Below, in pieces: positions 21,188-31,047 of a DNA stretch of 50,052 nt (position 1 is its first letter; each line of letters begins with the position of its first letter). The DNA is from Sporisorium sorghi (lineage: Eukaryota; Basidiomycota; Ustilaginomycetes; Ustilaginales; Ustilaginaceae): assembly GCA_023212695.1 (NCBI GenBank), contig JALCCG010000159.1, forward strand, positions 1 through 50,052, written 5' to 3'. The translations under genes were made by a program, and so were the position numbers. The notes below the pieces were generated by a model. The model did not search any database and had not been told where the DNA came from. It worked only from the letters and a program-made list of their open reading frames with translations.

Positions 21188-21745
21188 ACATCCTCACTAC
21201 TCATAGCCACTTCTGTCATCGATAGCTGTCGCACAAGACGGTGAGATGCAGAGAGGAAAGGAATAAATATACTTGCCGAACAAGGTTTTCCAGAAAAAAA
21301 TGAAAAAAAAAGAAGCCAAAACAGAGAGTCGGCTGCTGCAGCAGAAGCCGAGATTTTTTGACTTTGTCGGCTGAGTTGCAGCGACGCTCGTATTTGCAAT
21401 CCTCTTTTTGCCATGTGCCAACTGCTGTCGTCAAACTGACTAATCGACCACCATCCTTCTCGCCCGCTGCTCTTCGATAACGTAGCGATGGCATCCATCC
21501 CTGCTTGCCCTTAGACCATGAGCATTGCGCTCGACGATCGCCTCGCTCGCGCACCTCCATCCGCACCGCGGCTCCAACATCCACCCATCTGTGCTCGTCC
21601 TTGGCAGCTTAGCTCCTATTGCAACCTCTTCAGCCGAGAATGCGACTACCTCTGGTCAGCGCTTCGAATCGAATGCAGACGTCTCTGTGACCGATAAGCC
21701 ATACGGCCTTCCACATCGCATCCCTTCGAGGAGCTCGCGTCCATC

Positions 21746-24700
21746 ATGTCTGACCAAGCTCACCCACCCACGCGCTCTGCAGCGTCTGAGCGCACAGAGG
21801 ATCTCGATGGCAATGTTCAGCTCGCCACTCTCGGCGAGCCAGTGCTTCCACCGGCTGTCTTGCTACCGCTAGACGTACCCCCTCCACCGAGGAGGCCCAC
21901 CAACCGTCAAGATGCGCTCATGGACGATGCCTTGCGCTCCCTGCCTCCTGCTGCTGAGCGCAACACACAACGTCAACGATCTCCCGCCACGGTGCTGTCC
22001 ATGTTCAACACGCACATCTTTGATGCTGGCCCTGCATCTGCACACGCTGGTCCTTCCTCTTTCGCCTATCCTCCGCCTTCTTCTTCAACCACTCCCGCAC
22101 CGCTGCATCGTACAGCCACGGGTGCAAGTGCAGCCAGCGCCGCCTCCATCAGCACCAGCTCTCAGAACTCTGCCCATCGTTCCAGATCCAACGCCCTCAA
22201 GGCTGCTTTCACTAGGGTGGCCAGCTTTGCCGCTCCTAGCAGCCCCACTCAGATTGCCACGCCAACCTCTCCAAAACGCAGAACTCCTTCCTCCCCCATG
22301 TTCCATGCATCGTCCGTTCAAAGGACCAAAGAAGCGCGTCGAGAAGCTCGAAGAGAGGCAAGGAGGGCAGAAAGAAGAGCGCGCCGCGAGCGAGATCTCG
22401 AACCCGACCTTGCGGACGACGAGCAAGAGCGCACCGAGTCCACGCGCGCCGCACAGCTCGGTGGGGAGATTGTCGAACTCCCAGCAGAGCCACCGCTCGA
22501 TGTTCCCGAAGCCAACGCACCCACAGCCTCAGCACTTGCCATGGCATCCAAAGTCGGTCGCAAGCCCAAACGCAAGCTCCAGTTCGCTCCCGATCAGCGA
22601 CGCATTCGCAAGGTCGACTTGCCTCCCAGCTTCGAAGCCGAAGACACCTATCGAAACCTGGACCAGTTCGTCGCTGCTTCACGCGAGCGCCGCAGAAAAC
22701 AACGAGGCCGTCGAAGTGCGAGCTCACGTCGTCGTGGCTCTCGTGGAAGTCGTGGAAGTCGCAGCTCTGCTCTCGGCAGCGCAGCCTCCAACAGCTCGAG
22801 CAGCTCGTCGTCGTCGTCTTCCTCTTCATCCTCGTCCAGTGGTTCCTCCAGTTCCTCCAGCTCAGGTCGCGGTATCACCATCGCACGCCTGCGGGCCTTC
22901 TTCGGTGATGGCTCCAGCTCTTCCTCTAGCTCCGACTCAGACGACTCATCCACTGGCTCGTCTTCCTCCTCCTCTTCATCTTCTTCGTCATCGCAAAGCG
23001 AATCGACAACCACCGACGGAACACGTTCGCGACGTTCATCTGCACGCCGTCTGTCCATCTCAAACATGCGCGCAAAGTCACGCCGCAGCACTCGTTCTCG
23101 TTCTCGCGCCGATCAGTCCGAGGACAGCGACGTCCCTGGCTCGCCAGTCTCCAGCCGCAAGGGCCCTCTCACCCCCTACTTTGCTCCCTTGGCTGACTTT
23201 CCGCTTGGTAAAAGGGCCACAGAGAGGCGTCAGAACAAGAAAGCCAGGCAGGCAGCAAAGCGCGCCAAAAAGCGCGAAGCCGAACTCATCCGACAAGGCC
23301 GTCTGCCGCCCAAACCGAGCCGCAGCGCTCGTGCCAAAGCTATGCGTGCCAAAGAGCTCGCAGGAGGCGTCACCGAGTATCAGCTCTTCACTCCCATGCG
23401 ACTGCCTATGGATCTGGCCTGCACCACCCTCTCCACCTTGGAAGCCACGCCCCAGCCGCAGGTTGGCACTTCGGTCGTGCTCAAAAGGACCATGAGAACG
23501 CACAGCTGGGACCTCGTCCGCAATCAGCTCTACGTGATGCGAAATTACCTGCGTCAAGTCGACGGCCAAGGCGGTGACATCGGTCTTGACCCTCAAGCAG
23601 CATACCCCGTCTTGCATCGACACCATCGACATGCAGCGAAAGCGGCAGCCGACAAAGCCCCGCATCGTCGCCACAAGCGGCCTGCGACACACGACGCCAA
23701 CGCGCCACAGCCATATCGAAGAACTCCCATTCCGGATGCTGTGCCAGAAACACCGCAAGAGGAGCTCGACTTTTTCGACGGCGATTTGGCTTTGCCACCA
23801 CCCGCTCTCGACTTGCCAGACGATGATGATGAGGTTGGCGCCTGCGAGAGCCAGGAACCTGCGCGTGCATCCGCCTCTGTCAAAGATGGAGCGACCGCCT
23901 CTCCACGTCGACCGTCATTTGACTTTGACCGCCACCTCCCAGCAGACCAAGAGGAGGAGACGCGCACCGGAAGGCACCTTTCCGACATGCCGCTCAGCCC
24001 CAATTATGCTACCGCGTTTGGCAAGGATTTCGGTCGCACTCCACGCACGTTGTCCACCTCGCGCGACTCTAGCAGCAAGAAGAAAGCAGGCAAAGGTACG
24101 ATCTCGCAGCCCTCATCAGTCGGCAAAAGCGACAGCCAGACGAGTGCAAGCGGGACTCCGCCGGATGCCAAGTCGGCTGCGTCTGCGATCAAGACGGATC
24201 ACTCTGACGAAGGCGCTTGGTGGCTCCACGTGCACTGCCCGACGTACAGGGACATGCACGAGATCTCCAAGCTGTTCCCCATGCATCCGCTCACGGTCGA
24301 GGACGTCCTGCAGCAGGATCCACGTGAAAAAGTTGACGTCTTTGATCGGCTTGGATACTACTTTGTCGTTGTCCGAGCCATTGACGAGCGGTACTTCCGG
24401 TATACCTCCACTTCCTCAAAAGGCTCGCCGGGCTCACCCAGCTTCTCCGCCTCCGCCTCTTCCGCTGTCACCGTGCATGGCGAAGCTGAAGCTGAGGCCA
24501 GCAACACCCAAGACGATGGACAGGGCTCGCAGGGCTCAGAAGAAGCCGGGATCGAAATGCGTGATCTCAGTGACAAGGCAAGTTCCGACGATCGAGAATC
24601 GCATCCGAGCCCAAGCCCGAGCCCGCACCAGGACAACGGCCACAACGCCCGCTTGGCAGCCCCAGCTCGGATGGGCAAAGGCCGCGTCGAGATCGTCGAG

Positions 24701-25933
24701 GGCATCGGCGGCAAGGAAGGTCTGGAAGGCGTCAGCGTGGGAGGCAACAATCTCTACCTCCTTGTGTTTTCGCACGGCGTCATTTCGTTCGCCTTCGAAG
24801 ACGTCAGCAAGCACATTGACCGCGTAGCTGCGCGCCTGTTGGAGATCACGCGGCCCGTCGAGCTGACGGCCGACTGGATTGCGCACGATCTGTACGACTC
24901 GGTGGTGGATGCGTTTTTCCCGCTCATCTCGTTTGTGCAGACCGAGGTGGTGGAGGTCGAGGCGCTGGCGAGCGAGCCGGTGAGCAGTGCTGTCAGCCGT
25001 AAGCGCACCAACTTTGCGCCCAAGCAGCGACGCCAGAGGGCTTTGCTGGGGTCCAATCCGCAAGGGCGGCTCATTAGTGTCGAGCCTGTCTCGGCCGTCT
25101 CGTCGCCCATGTCGGCCGAGGTGGAGAAGAGGACGCCGATGCTCGAGGTGCGGCGGCTCAAGACCATCCGTGCGTTCCGACCCTTGCCCGTGTTGCCTCT
25201 GGGCGACCGCATCCTGGACCGACTGCCTCACTTCATGGTCAAGCAAAAGCAAAAAGTCACCATCTCGCGCCTTCCCGAATGGGAGTTCAAAGACGCGCTC
25301 GAAGCGGAAATGCGACGAACGGCAGCCGAGATCGACGAGGCGAGCAACTCGGTGTTCGACACGCAAGCCGCGGCGGACCAGAGCATCATGCTGCACCGCA
25401 TCGCGGACACGCGCAAGATCGTCACTGGGCTTTCTCGACTGCTAGCGCCCAAGAACGATGCGGTGAAAGGCCTGCGTAAGCGGTTGTCGGACATGCAGCA
25501 GCTGCAGCGCATCGGTGCCAACGCACGCAGCATGCTCGCCCGCACAGAGGTGTCGATGTACATGAGCGACGTGCACGACCACATCATCTCGATGCTCAAC
25601 CAGCTCAACTCGGGCGAAGGTAGGCTGAGCGAGATCCACCACACGTACCTCGCGCAGATTACGATCGAGAACAGGCGCTTCAGGCAGGGCGCGGACGCGG
25701 CGATCCTGACGCTGGGCAGTGTGGGTACGACGGTGCTGATCATCGTGTTTATCACGTCCATCTTTTCGCTCAATGTGGCGAGGCCGGGGAACCAGCTGGA
25801 GAGCGACCGGCATGCGTGGTTTATTGGCATTGTCGGCGTGGCGCTGTTGGTGCCGCCGTGCATATATGCATATGTGCGCGGGCTGTATAAGCAGAGTAAG
25901 AGTAGGACGGCAAAGCGCCGGGCGGCTCGTTAG
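21746..25933 (+). CDS. CorA-superfamily divalent metal transporter with a long N-terminal extension
   Basis: Predicted membrane Mg2+ (or other divalent cation) transporter related to fungal Alr1/Mnr2. One exon, 1,395 residues. About 820 N-terminal residues are disordered: an Arg-rich stretch near 190-220, long serine runs near 350-430, then basic KK/RK clusters. The CorA soluble domain starts near 825 with WWLHVHCPTYRDMHEISKLF, followed by HPLTVEDVLQQDPREKVDVF. The long central helices include VELTADWIAHDLYDSVVDAF and ADTRKIVTGLSRLL. Two C-terminal membrane helices lie at about 1322-1342 and 1358-1378. Where the family has the signature GMN after the first helix, this protein has SLN (residues 1341-1343) followed by VARPG. 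The N-terminal start is the first ATG of the frame and unverified. Transport direction and membrane are unknown. Confidence 0.87.
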   Translation: MSDQAHPPTRSAASERTEDLDGNVQLATLGEPVLPPAVLLPLDVPPPPRRPTNRQDALMDDALRSLPPAAERNTQRQRSPATVLSMFNTHIFDAGPASAHAGPSSFAYPPPSSSTTPAPLHRTATGASAASAASISTSSQNSAHRSRSNALKAAFTRVASFAAPSSPTQIATPTSPKRRTPSSPMFHASSVQRTKEARREARREARRAERRARRERDLEPDLADDEQERTESTRAAQLGGEIVELPAEPPLDVPEANAPTASALAMASKVGRKPKRKLQFAPDQRRIRKVDLPPSFEAEDTYRNLDQFVAASRERRRKQRGRRSASSRRRGSRGSRGSRSSALGSAASNSSSSSSSSSSSSSSSSGSSSSSSSGRGITIARLRAFFGDGSSSSSSSDSDDSSTGSSSSSSSSSSSSQSESTTTDGTRSRRSSARRLSISNMRAKSRRSTRSRSRADQSEDSDVPGSPVSSRKGPLTPYFAPLADFPLGKRATERRQNKKARQAAKRAKKREAELIRQGRLPPKPSRSARAKAMRAKELAGGVTEYQLFTPMRLPMDLACTTLSTLEATPQPQVGTSVVLKRTMRTHSWDLVRNQLYVMRNYLRQVDGQGGDIGLDPQAAYPVLHRHHRHAAKAAADKAPHRRHKRPATHDANAPQPYRRTPIPDAVPETPQEELDFFDGDLALPPPALDLPDDDDEVGACESQEPARASASVKDGATASPRRPSFDFDRHLPADQEEETRTGRHLSDMPLSPNYATAFGKDFGRTPRTLSTSRDSSSKKKAGKGTISQPSSVGKSDSQTSASGTPPDAKSAASAIKTDHSDEGAWWLHVHCPTYRDMHEISKLFPMHPLTVEDVLQQDPREKVDVFDRLGYYFVVVRAIDERYFRYTSTSSKGSPGSPSFSASASSAVTVHGEAEAEASNTQDDGQGSQGSEEAGIEMRDLSDKASSDDRESHPSPSPSPHQDNGHNARLAAPARMGKGRVEIVEGIGGKEGLEGVSVGGNNLYLLVFSHGVISFAFEDVSKHIDRVAARLLEITRPVELTADWIAHDLYDSVVDAFFPLISFVQTEVVEVEALASEPVSSAVSRKRTNFAPKQRRQRALLGSNPQGRLISVEPVSAVSSPMSAEVEKRTPMLEVRRLKTIRAFRPLPVLPLGDRILDRLPHFMVKQKQKVTISRLPEWEFKDALEAEMRRTAAEIDEASNSVFDTQAAADQSIMLHRIADTRKIVTGLSRLLAPKNDAVKGLRKRLSDMQQLQRIGANARSMLARTEVSMYMSDVHDHIISMLNQLNSGEGRLSEIHHTYLAQITIENRRFRQGADAAILTLGSVGTTVLIIVFITSIFSLNVARPGNQLESDRHAWFIGIVGVALLVPPCIYAYVRGLYKQSKSRTAKRRAAR

Positions 25934-26385
25934 GGTCTTCATTCTCCATTGTGTACTTTCCTCCCTCCTCGTTCAGGGACGTCGTTTGGAGGACGTCTGA
26001 TTGTTTCCCGCTTCTTGTATGGTCTTTAATAGTCACGATTTGGAAATGCTTGTCATGCTGATGCGGTTAAGCACGACACGACGGTTGGGATGGTGTTGCG
26101 TGCAAGGCCTCGCTTCTCTTTGGGCATGAGGTTGAGACTCTGCTTCGAATGGAATCTTCAGCCATGCGAAGCAGCATTACGATCACAAAACGTGCGCTGC
26201 GACACAGCACGTAGACCACCACGAGACGCACTCCAGCACCATCAACAAGACACACTCGTGCTGCGCGCCAGAAGTAGAGAGACGCATTACAATTGCCAAT
26301 AGAGCTACGAGCACAAGTCGAGACGCCGAACGAACAAATACACTCTACGCCGACATGCTCGAGACTCCAAACTTTGCTGCAAGGT
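25934..26385. other. Convergent 3' region without a gene
   Basis: 452 bp between the CorA-like stop and the COX7C stop. No coding sequence or RNA gene was recognised. Confidence 0.5.
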
Positions 26386-27033
26386 TTACCACGAGGCCTT
26401 GGCGCTGTTGCGATCGCAAAACGAAAGAGAAGAGCCAGTCAGTAACATACGAGGCTGAGGCTGAGGTTGAAGTGCGAAAACTCACATCTGGAACTTGGCG
26501 GCGATGAAGGGAAGCGAGAAGCCAAACACGAGGAACGTGGTGAGGCCGATGGCGACGGGCACCTTGCGCGTGGGGCCCGAGGGGAAGGGCACTGTTTGTT
26601 CGAGATAGACGACAATGTGAGTAGAGGTTAGCACTTTGTTCAGAATGTCGATTCGAGGTTGACATGCGGTGTACTTACGCGACTGATGAGCAGGCAGAGA
26701 CACATCGAGAGAGTGGCAGCGAAGCGCACAGAAAGCATCAGCAGAAGAGCAAGGCAAGGGTCAGCAAAACATCCCAAGTCATTACACGCAGGGCAGCGGG
26801 TCTGAGGGATCTGTGACTTCTGCGCCCCATCATCCATCACTCGCGACTTTCGAAGAGAGATGGACACGATGCGACCAGCCTCCAGTTTTGCGAGAATCGC
26901 TCCGATGCGAAGAAAGCAAACTCACGGTCTCGTGGGTGTTCTCGACGTGCAGGTTGCGTCGGAGCAGAGGGGCCTGCTGCTGGCGGAGAGCAGTGCGGGC
27001 GGTGCGAACGGTCTGGCGGGCGAGGATGGACAT
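26386..27033 (-). CDS. Cytochrome c oxidase subunit 7C (yeast COX8), four exons
   Basis: Small nuclear-coded subunit of respiratory complex IV in the inner mitochondrial membrane. Exons: 27033-26926, 26682-26679, 26591-26486 and 26404-26386, total 237 nt, 78 residues, the same length as yeast Cox8 precursor. The N-terminus MSILARQTVRTARTALRQQQ is an Arg-rich presequence; LLRRNLHVENTH marks the probable cleavage zone. Then come the family's LPFPSG motif and one membrane helix, VAIGLTTFLVFGFSLPFIAA, and the tail KFQIAKASW. Every intron has GT-AG ends with consensus donors, and the summed exons stay in frame. The second exon is only four nucleotides, needed to join exon 1 (phase 0) to exon 3 (phase 1). 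It is divergent from RPF1. Confidence 0.87.
26405..26485 (-). other. COX7C intron 3
   Basis: 81 bp, donor GTGAGT, branch-like TTACTGACT, acceptor GCAACAG. Without splicing the protein would end at KFQM; splicing gives KFQIAKASW, matching the usual short hydrophilic tail. Confidence 0.82.
26592..26678 (-). other. COX7C intron 2
   Basis: 87 bp, donor GTAAGT, perfect branch-type GTGCTAACC, acceptor AAACAG. Confidence 0.85.
26679..26682 (-). other. Four-nucleotide microexon (TCGC) of COX7C
   Basis: TCGC lies between acceptor CTCATCAG and donor GTAAGT. It supplies a Ser codon and the first base of the Leu codon of SLPFPSG. Without it exons 1 and 3 are out of frame. Confidence 0.75.
26683..26925 (-). 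other. COX7C intron 1
   Basis: 243 bp, donor GTGAGT directly after the codons for THET, acceptor CTCATCAG, with a TGCTGACC branch-like site. It is the longest intron recognised in the window. Confidence 0.8.
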
Positions 27034-27459
27034 GTTTGATACAATAGGGTGTAGTATACGGTTGGTGATGGTGGGTAGATGGTGTTGCGAAAGGGCTTTG
27101 ATGGCGACGAAGCGGTTTTTGGAATGGCTTCCAGCGACACAGAGCGGACGAGAGAGAGAGAGAGAGATGGCTGAATTCGGGACGAGACGAATTTCGCGAG
27201 AGAATGAGCAAAGCATGACAAATCAATGTCACGTGCTGTTCACTTTTTTTTTTTTTGGAGCTCGAGTGTGGAGAAAGAGTGTGGAAATTCTGAGGCAAAA
27301 TTTCGAAGGTTGCGAACCCTGCATTTTTGCTCTTCTCTCCTTCTCGTTCTTCCACCTCGAGCTCCTCACCTTCCTCCATCCCGTAGAGCCAGACCTTACC
27401 CTCACATCGAGCACTTCAGAACCACACCCGCCGTCCAGTACGAGGAAAAACCGGCAATC
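27034..27459. promoter_or_regulatory. Bidirectional promoter between COX7C and RPF1
   Basis: 426 bp. It contains a (GA)n tract at 27151-27167, CACGTG at 27231-27236 (an E-box/CBF1-type palindrome), a 13-T run at 27244-27256, and GGCAAAATTTCG near 27294, close in sequence to AT-rich elements elsewhere in the window. Confidence 0.55.
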
Positions 27460-28779
27460 ATGGCGGGCAAGAGCAACGCATCAGCCTCGTCTTCAGCCGA
27501 CAACGATGGTACGCCCAAGACCAGCTCGGGCTCGTTCAAGCACATTGGCAACAAGATGAAGCGCACAGAGCTGTACCGCAAATACAAAGCCGAAAAGGCC
27601 AAAGCCAAGTTTGCGAGAAGGTCAGCACAGGCGAAAGAGGAGCGTGGCGAAGACGGTGCGGCCAAGAAGGCGGCACGGCTTGCGGCGAACAAGACGCGGA
27701 CGATCGAGAACACGCGTGACTTTAATCCGACGATCATCAATGCGCCCAATACGCACGACGGGCCTGGTCCGAGCAATTTGACTAAGGGCGAGGATGGCGA
27801 TGGGGATGGGGACGAGGCTGGGAATGGGGAGGAGGCGGCGCAGGAGGAGGAGCAGGAGGCGGCGGAAGAGGTGGATGACGACGAAGATCCCAGTGCGCCC
27901 CCCGCCATCTTGATCACGACATCGATGCCGTCCTCGTCGACGTCGCCGCATTTGGAATCGCTGAATGCACGCTCGCACCCGGCTGAGAAGACGCGCCAGT
28001 TTGTCGACGAGCTGCTCTCCGTGTTCCCCGGCGCCGAGTACCGTCCGCGCAGCAAAGCGCAAGGCGTGGGTTTGGGCAAAATCTGCCGGTGGGCACGCGA
28101 GCGCCGCTTCGGTGCAGTGCTCGTCGTCGGCGAATCGCGCAAGGAACCGTTTGCGCTCACCGTGATCCAGCTCCCGCACGGTCCGACGGCGTTCTTCCGC
28201 CTCACCTCGATTCGCACCGGTGACGAGATCTACGGCAAAGCCCGCCCGACGCCACACACGCCCGAGCTCATCCTCAACAACTTCACCACCGTGCTCGGCC
28301 ACCGTGTCGGCACGGTGCTGCAGAGCCTGTTCCCCAAAATCCCGCAGCTGGAGGGCAGGCAGGTGGTGACGTGCCACAATCAGCGCGATTACATCTTTTT
28401 CAGGAGGCACAGGTACATGTTCAAGAGCGACGAGAAGACGGCGTTGCAGGAGATTGGGCCGAGGTTTACGTTGAAGTTGCACAGCTTGAAGGAGAGTTTG
28501 CCGAAGGGAGCGGGGGTGTGGGATGGCAAGTACACCGAGGAGTATGCCGAGTTGGAGCCGGAGGAGGTGGCGGCGCTGGAGCAGGCGCAGAGTGGGGATG
28601 GGGATGGGGAGGCAGCGGAAGAGGTGGGTGAGGGCAAGGCGGTCGAGTCGTCGTCAGAAGAGGCGGCAGCATCGTCGTCGAGCGGGAAAAAGAGACAGCG
28701 CGGAGAGGAGGAGACTGTTGGACTAGACTTCCAGTGGAAGCCCAAGATGAGTGTCTCTCGACGCAACTTCTATCTCTGA
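27460..28779 (+). CDS. RPF1: Ribosome production factor 1 (Brix-domain protein)
   Basis: Nucleolar assembly factor for the 60S subunit that acts in early pre-rRNA processing of 27S species. 439 residues, one exon. The basic N-terminus has KHIGNKMKRTELYRKYKAEKAKAK, described here by its ends KHIGNKMKR and YRKYKAEKAK. An acidic Glu/Asp tract follows at about 105-145. The Brix domain is at about 165-345, including FVDELLSVFPGAEYRPR, LTVIQLPHGPTAFFRLTS, and LILNNFTTVLGHRVG. It then reads CHNQRDYIFFRRHRYMF and EIGPRFTLKLHSLKE. The C-terminus has the RPF1-specific DFQWKPKMSVSRRNFYL. The ATG at 27460 starts the conserved region; the open frame upstream to 27226 runs through promoter sequence and is discarded. 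Confidence 0.96.
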   Translation: MAGKSNASASSSADNDGTPKTSSGSFKHIGNKMKRTELYRKYKAEKAKAKFARRSAQAKEERGEDGAAKKAARLAANKTRTIENTRDFNPTIINAPNTHDGPGPSNLTKGEDGDGDGDEAGNGEEAAQEEEQEAAEEVDDDEDPSAPPAILITTSMPSSSTSPHLESLNARSHPAEKTRQFVDELLSVFPGAEYRPRSKAQGVGLGKICRWARERRFGAVLVVGESRKEPFALTVIQLPHGPTAFFRLTSIRTGDEIYGKARPTPHTPELILNNFTTVLGHRVGTVLQSLFPKIPQLEGRQVVTCHNQRDYIFFRRHRYMFKSDEKTALQEIGPRFTLKLHSLKESLPKGAGVWDGKYTEEYAELEPEEVAALEQAQSGDGDGEAAEEVGEGKAVESSSEEAAASSSSGKKRQRGEEETVGLDFQWKPKMSVSRRNFYL

Positions 28780-29195
28780 GCGAGACGGCCAGCGGTTCTG
28801 ATCTTGAACGCCTCGCCAACCTGCATCCTGCTTCGGTGTCTCTGCACGCAATCATGTACTTTTAGCAATGCTCCTTTCCCAAAGCATAACAGCATATGAA
28901 GATTTGTTTGGAGTGCCCTGCCCAGACTGCACTGTGTGACCGCTGACTCGTGATCGCAAAGGCGAGACAGGCATTAGGAGGATAGTGGCATCGCTTGTCT
29001 GGCTCTGCGAAGAGCGAGAGGCATGTTCAGCGGATCGTCCGAAATTCGGGCAGGCGCGTCTAAGCGCAAAGAAGAGTGTTGCGGTGTTGGACCCTTGACG
29101 CTTTCCACTGCGCCCAACCTTCTTCCGCCTCCCCTTCCCTCACGACCATCACCCAAGCCCTCCAACCTCTTCGCTCACCATCGCTTCGAGGCACG
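28780..29195. promoter_or_regulatory. RPF1 3' region and SWD1 upstream region
   Basis: 416 bp between tandem genes. The second half, with GAAATTCGG near 29040 and a CT/CACC-rich leader from about 29100, is the likely SWD1 promoter and 5' UTR. Confidence 0.5.
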
Positions 29196-30914
29196 ATGAA
29201 CGCGCAACTCCTCAACCCATTCACAATCGACATCCCCGACTCTGTCTCCTCGACCCTCTCCACCGCCGAATGCAGCACGCTCTCCTTCAACCACGGCGCC
29301 TCCACCTTCGCGGGGCAATACCTGGCCGTCGGGCGCACTGACGGCTACGTGACCATCTGGGACATTGAAACTAAATCCGTCCTTCGGGTGCTTTCGGGTC
29401 ACGTGCGCGGCGTGACCGGCGTAGCGTGGAGCTCGCGCAATCGGTACCTGGCGAGCTGCAGTGCGGACTGGAATGTGATTGTGTGGGATCTCGCGAGCAA
29501 GAGCACACCGGGGCCGGTGCTTCGGGCGGAGCCGCAGGGTGCAAGTGGAGCGGTAGTGGAGGGGGGAGTGGATCCGAGGCTGCCGTTTGCGAGCGAGCGC
29601 AAGCACACCATTCGGTTCGACTGCGCCGTGGCGGCGGTGCAGTTTGCGCCGGGCAGCAGTAAGAGGTTGGTGGTGGTGCTGGCGTCGCAGGAGGCGTGGT
29701 TGGTGGATATGGGGGAGAGGGTGCGGCTGAGTAAACGGCGAGGTGAGGGGGCGAGGCTGCAGGTACACGATGTGGAGTTTGCGCCGCGGCGCATCGCGCT
29801 CACCACTAGCACCAGCACAGCGGGAGCGAATGCGGTGGACGAAGGAGAAGGCGAATCGAGCGAGACTGTACCAACAGCAGCGGCGGGGATTACAGCGGCG
29901 CGCTTCACCCCTGATTCGCGCTTCGTCGTCGTAGGCACGTCGAAAGGCAGCCTGCTCATCTTTGACGCCGTATCGGGCGAGCTGGTGGACGAGCAGCCCA
30001 AGGTGCTGAGCACGAGCTCCGGCGTCAAGGAGCTAGCGTTCGACGCGGCGGGTCGATACCTCGTTGTCAACTGCAACGATCGCGCGATCCGGGTGCTCTC
30101 CGTCTCCACCACCACCTCTCACCACCACTCCGATGCCGATTCAGCGGCCAGCAGTGCTCGGCCTCCAAAACGACTCCGCTCGTCAACGTTAGCATTGACA
30201 CTCCTCCACAAGATCCAGGACATGATCCAACGCACGGCCTGGAACAACATCGGCTTCAGCCCCAGCGCAGACTACATCTTCGCGGGCGCTGCGCACAAGG
30301 CGTCGCACAACGTGTACGTGTGGGACCGCTCGTCCGGCACCTTGTCCAAAATCCTGGAGGGACCGAAGGACTGGGCGGTGGGGGTGGACTGGCATCCGAG
30401 CCGGCCGATGCTCGCGTCTGCCAGCAACACGGGTGCGATCTATGTGTGGTTTACACCTGCCGAGGAGATCTGGAGCGCGTATGCGCCCGGGTTTGAAGAG
30501 TTGGAGGAGAATATGGAGTATGAGGAGCGCGAGGACGAGTTTGATTTCATTGATGGTAAGGAGGGCAAGGAGCGGATGAGGCAGGAGGAGGAGGAGGCGG
30601 CTGTGGTGCGGGTTGGAGTGCCGAGTAGGAGGAGGAAGGTGGGGAATGTGCAGGTGGAGGACGTGGAGCGGATGTTGGGGAGGATGGAGAGGGATAGGGC
30701 GGGGTTGAGGGCGGTCGTGGGGAGGTTCGGCGCGCTATGCTTTGATTCGGGCTGGACGAGCGCGCAGAGTGGCAGGACGGACGTGATGGCTGTGGACAGC
30801 GACGAGGAGAGAACGCTCGAGTATACGTTGCTTGATGACGACGATAGCGATGCGTTCGTCATCCCGCCTCGTCTCGAGATTGACTATTCGGAGTTTTACG
30901 ACGATCATATCTAA
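29196..30914 (+). CDS. SWD1: COMPASS subunit Swd1 (RBBP5 homolog)
   Basis: WD40 core subunit of the Set1/COMPASS histone H3K4 methyltransferase, in the nucleus. 572 residues, one exon (human RBBP5 538). It begins MNAQLLNPF, close to the MNLELLESF of animal RBBP5. The beta-propeller occupies about 1-430, with CSTLSFNHGA, LAVGRTDGYVTIWDIET and YLASCSADWNVIVWDL. Diagnostic RBBP5 blocks include RTAWNNIGFSPSADYIFAG, VGVDWHPSRPMLASAS and WSAYAPGFEELEENMEYEER, the last being the activation and Ash2-binding hinge segment. The C-terminal tail is acidic and variable, ending LEIDYSEFYDDHI. The ATG at 29196 is used; the 40 extra codons upstream look like leader. It is convergent with the esterase gene, 133 bp between stops. 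Confidence 0.95.
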   Translation: MNAQLLNPFTIDIPDSVSSTLSTAECSTLSFNHGASTFAGQYLAVGRTDGYVTIWDIETKSVLRVLSGHVRGVTGVAWSSRNRYLASCSADWNVIVWDLASKSTPGPVLRAEPQGASGAVVEGGVDPRLPFASERKHTIRFDCAVAAVQFAPGSSKRLVVVLASQEAWLVDMGERVRLSKRRGEGARLQVHDVEFAPRRIALTTSTSTAGANAVDEGEGESSETVPTAAAGITAARFTPDSRFVVVGTSKGSLLIFDAVSGELVDEQPKVLSTSSGVKELAFDAAGRYLVVNCNDRAIRVLSVSTTTSHHHSDADSAASSARPPKRLRSSTLALTLLHKIQDMIQRTAWNNIGFSPSADYIFAGAAHKASHNVYVWDRSSGTLSKILEGPKDWAVGVDWHPSRPMLASASNTGAIYVWFTPAEEIWSAYAPGFEELEENMEYEEREDEFDFIDGKEGKERMRQEEEEAAVVRVGVPSRRRKVGNVQVEDVERMLGRMERDRAGLRAVVGRFGALCFDSGWTSAQSGRTDVMAVDSDEERTLEYTLLDDDDSDAFVIPPRLEIDYSEFYDDHI

Positions 30915-31047
30915 GCCCCACTCTCACATCGACACTCAACGACACCTTCATGGCAATCACAGTCCCAACACGAGGCAACAACGGCCACATGATCAACATC
31001 GACTTCCGCAATCTGCTCCATTCCTGTCCTGAACATCACCCCAAGCC

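Larger units (their letters stand above)
20284..21745. promoter_or_regulatory. Divergent upstream region of the F-BAR and CorA-like genes
   Basis: 1,462 bp with no supported gene. It holds a pentanucleotide repeat at 20357-20391, a (CT)n tract at 21169-21187, AT-rich elements such as CTCAAAATTC near 20825, and A-runs at 21293-21310. Confidence 0.5.

Noticed and set aside
24536..25396. 286-codon minus-strand frame
   Set aside because: Shadow of the CorA domain; composition dominated by His and Arg and no family resemblance.
27226..27459. N-terminal extension of RPF1
   Set aside because: Reads through a T-run and promoter DNA; the conserved protein begins at 27460.
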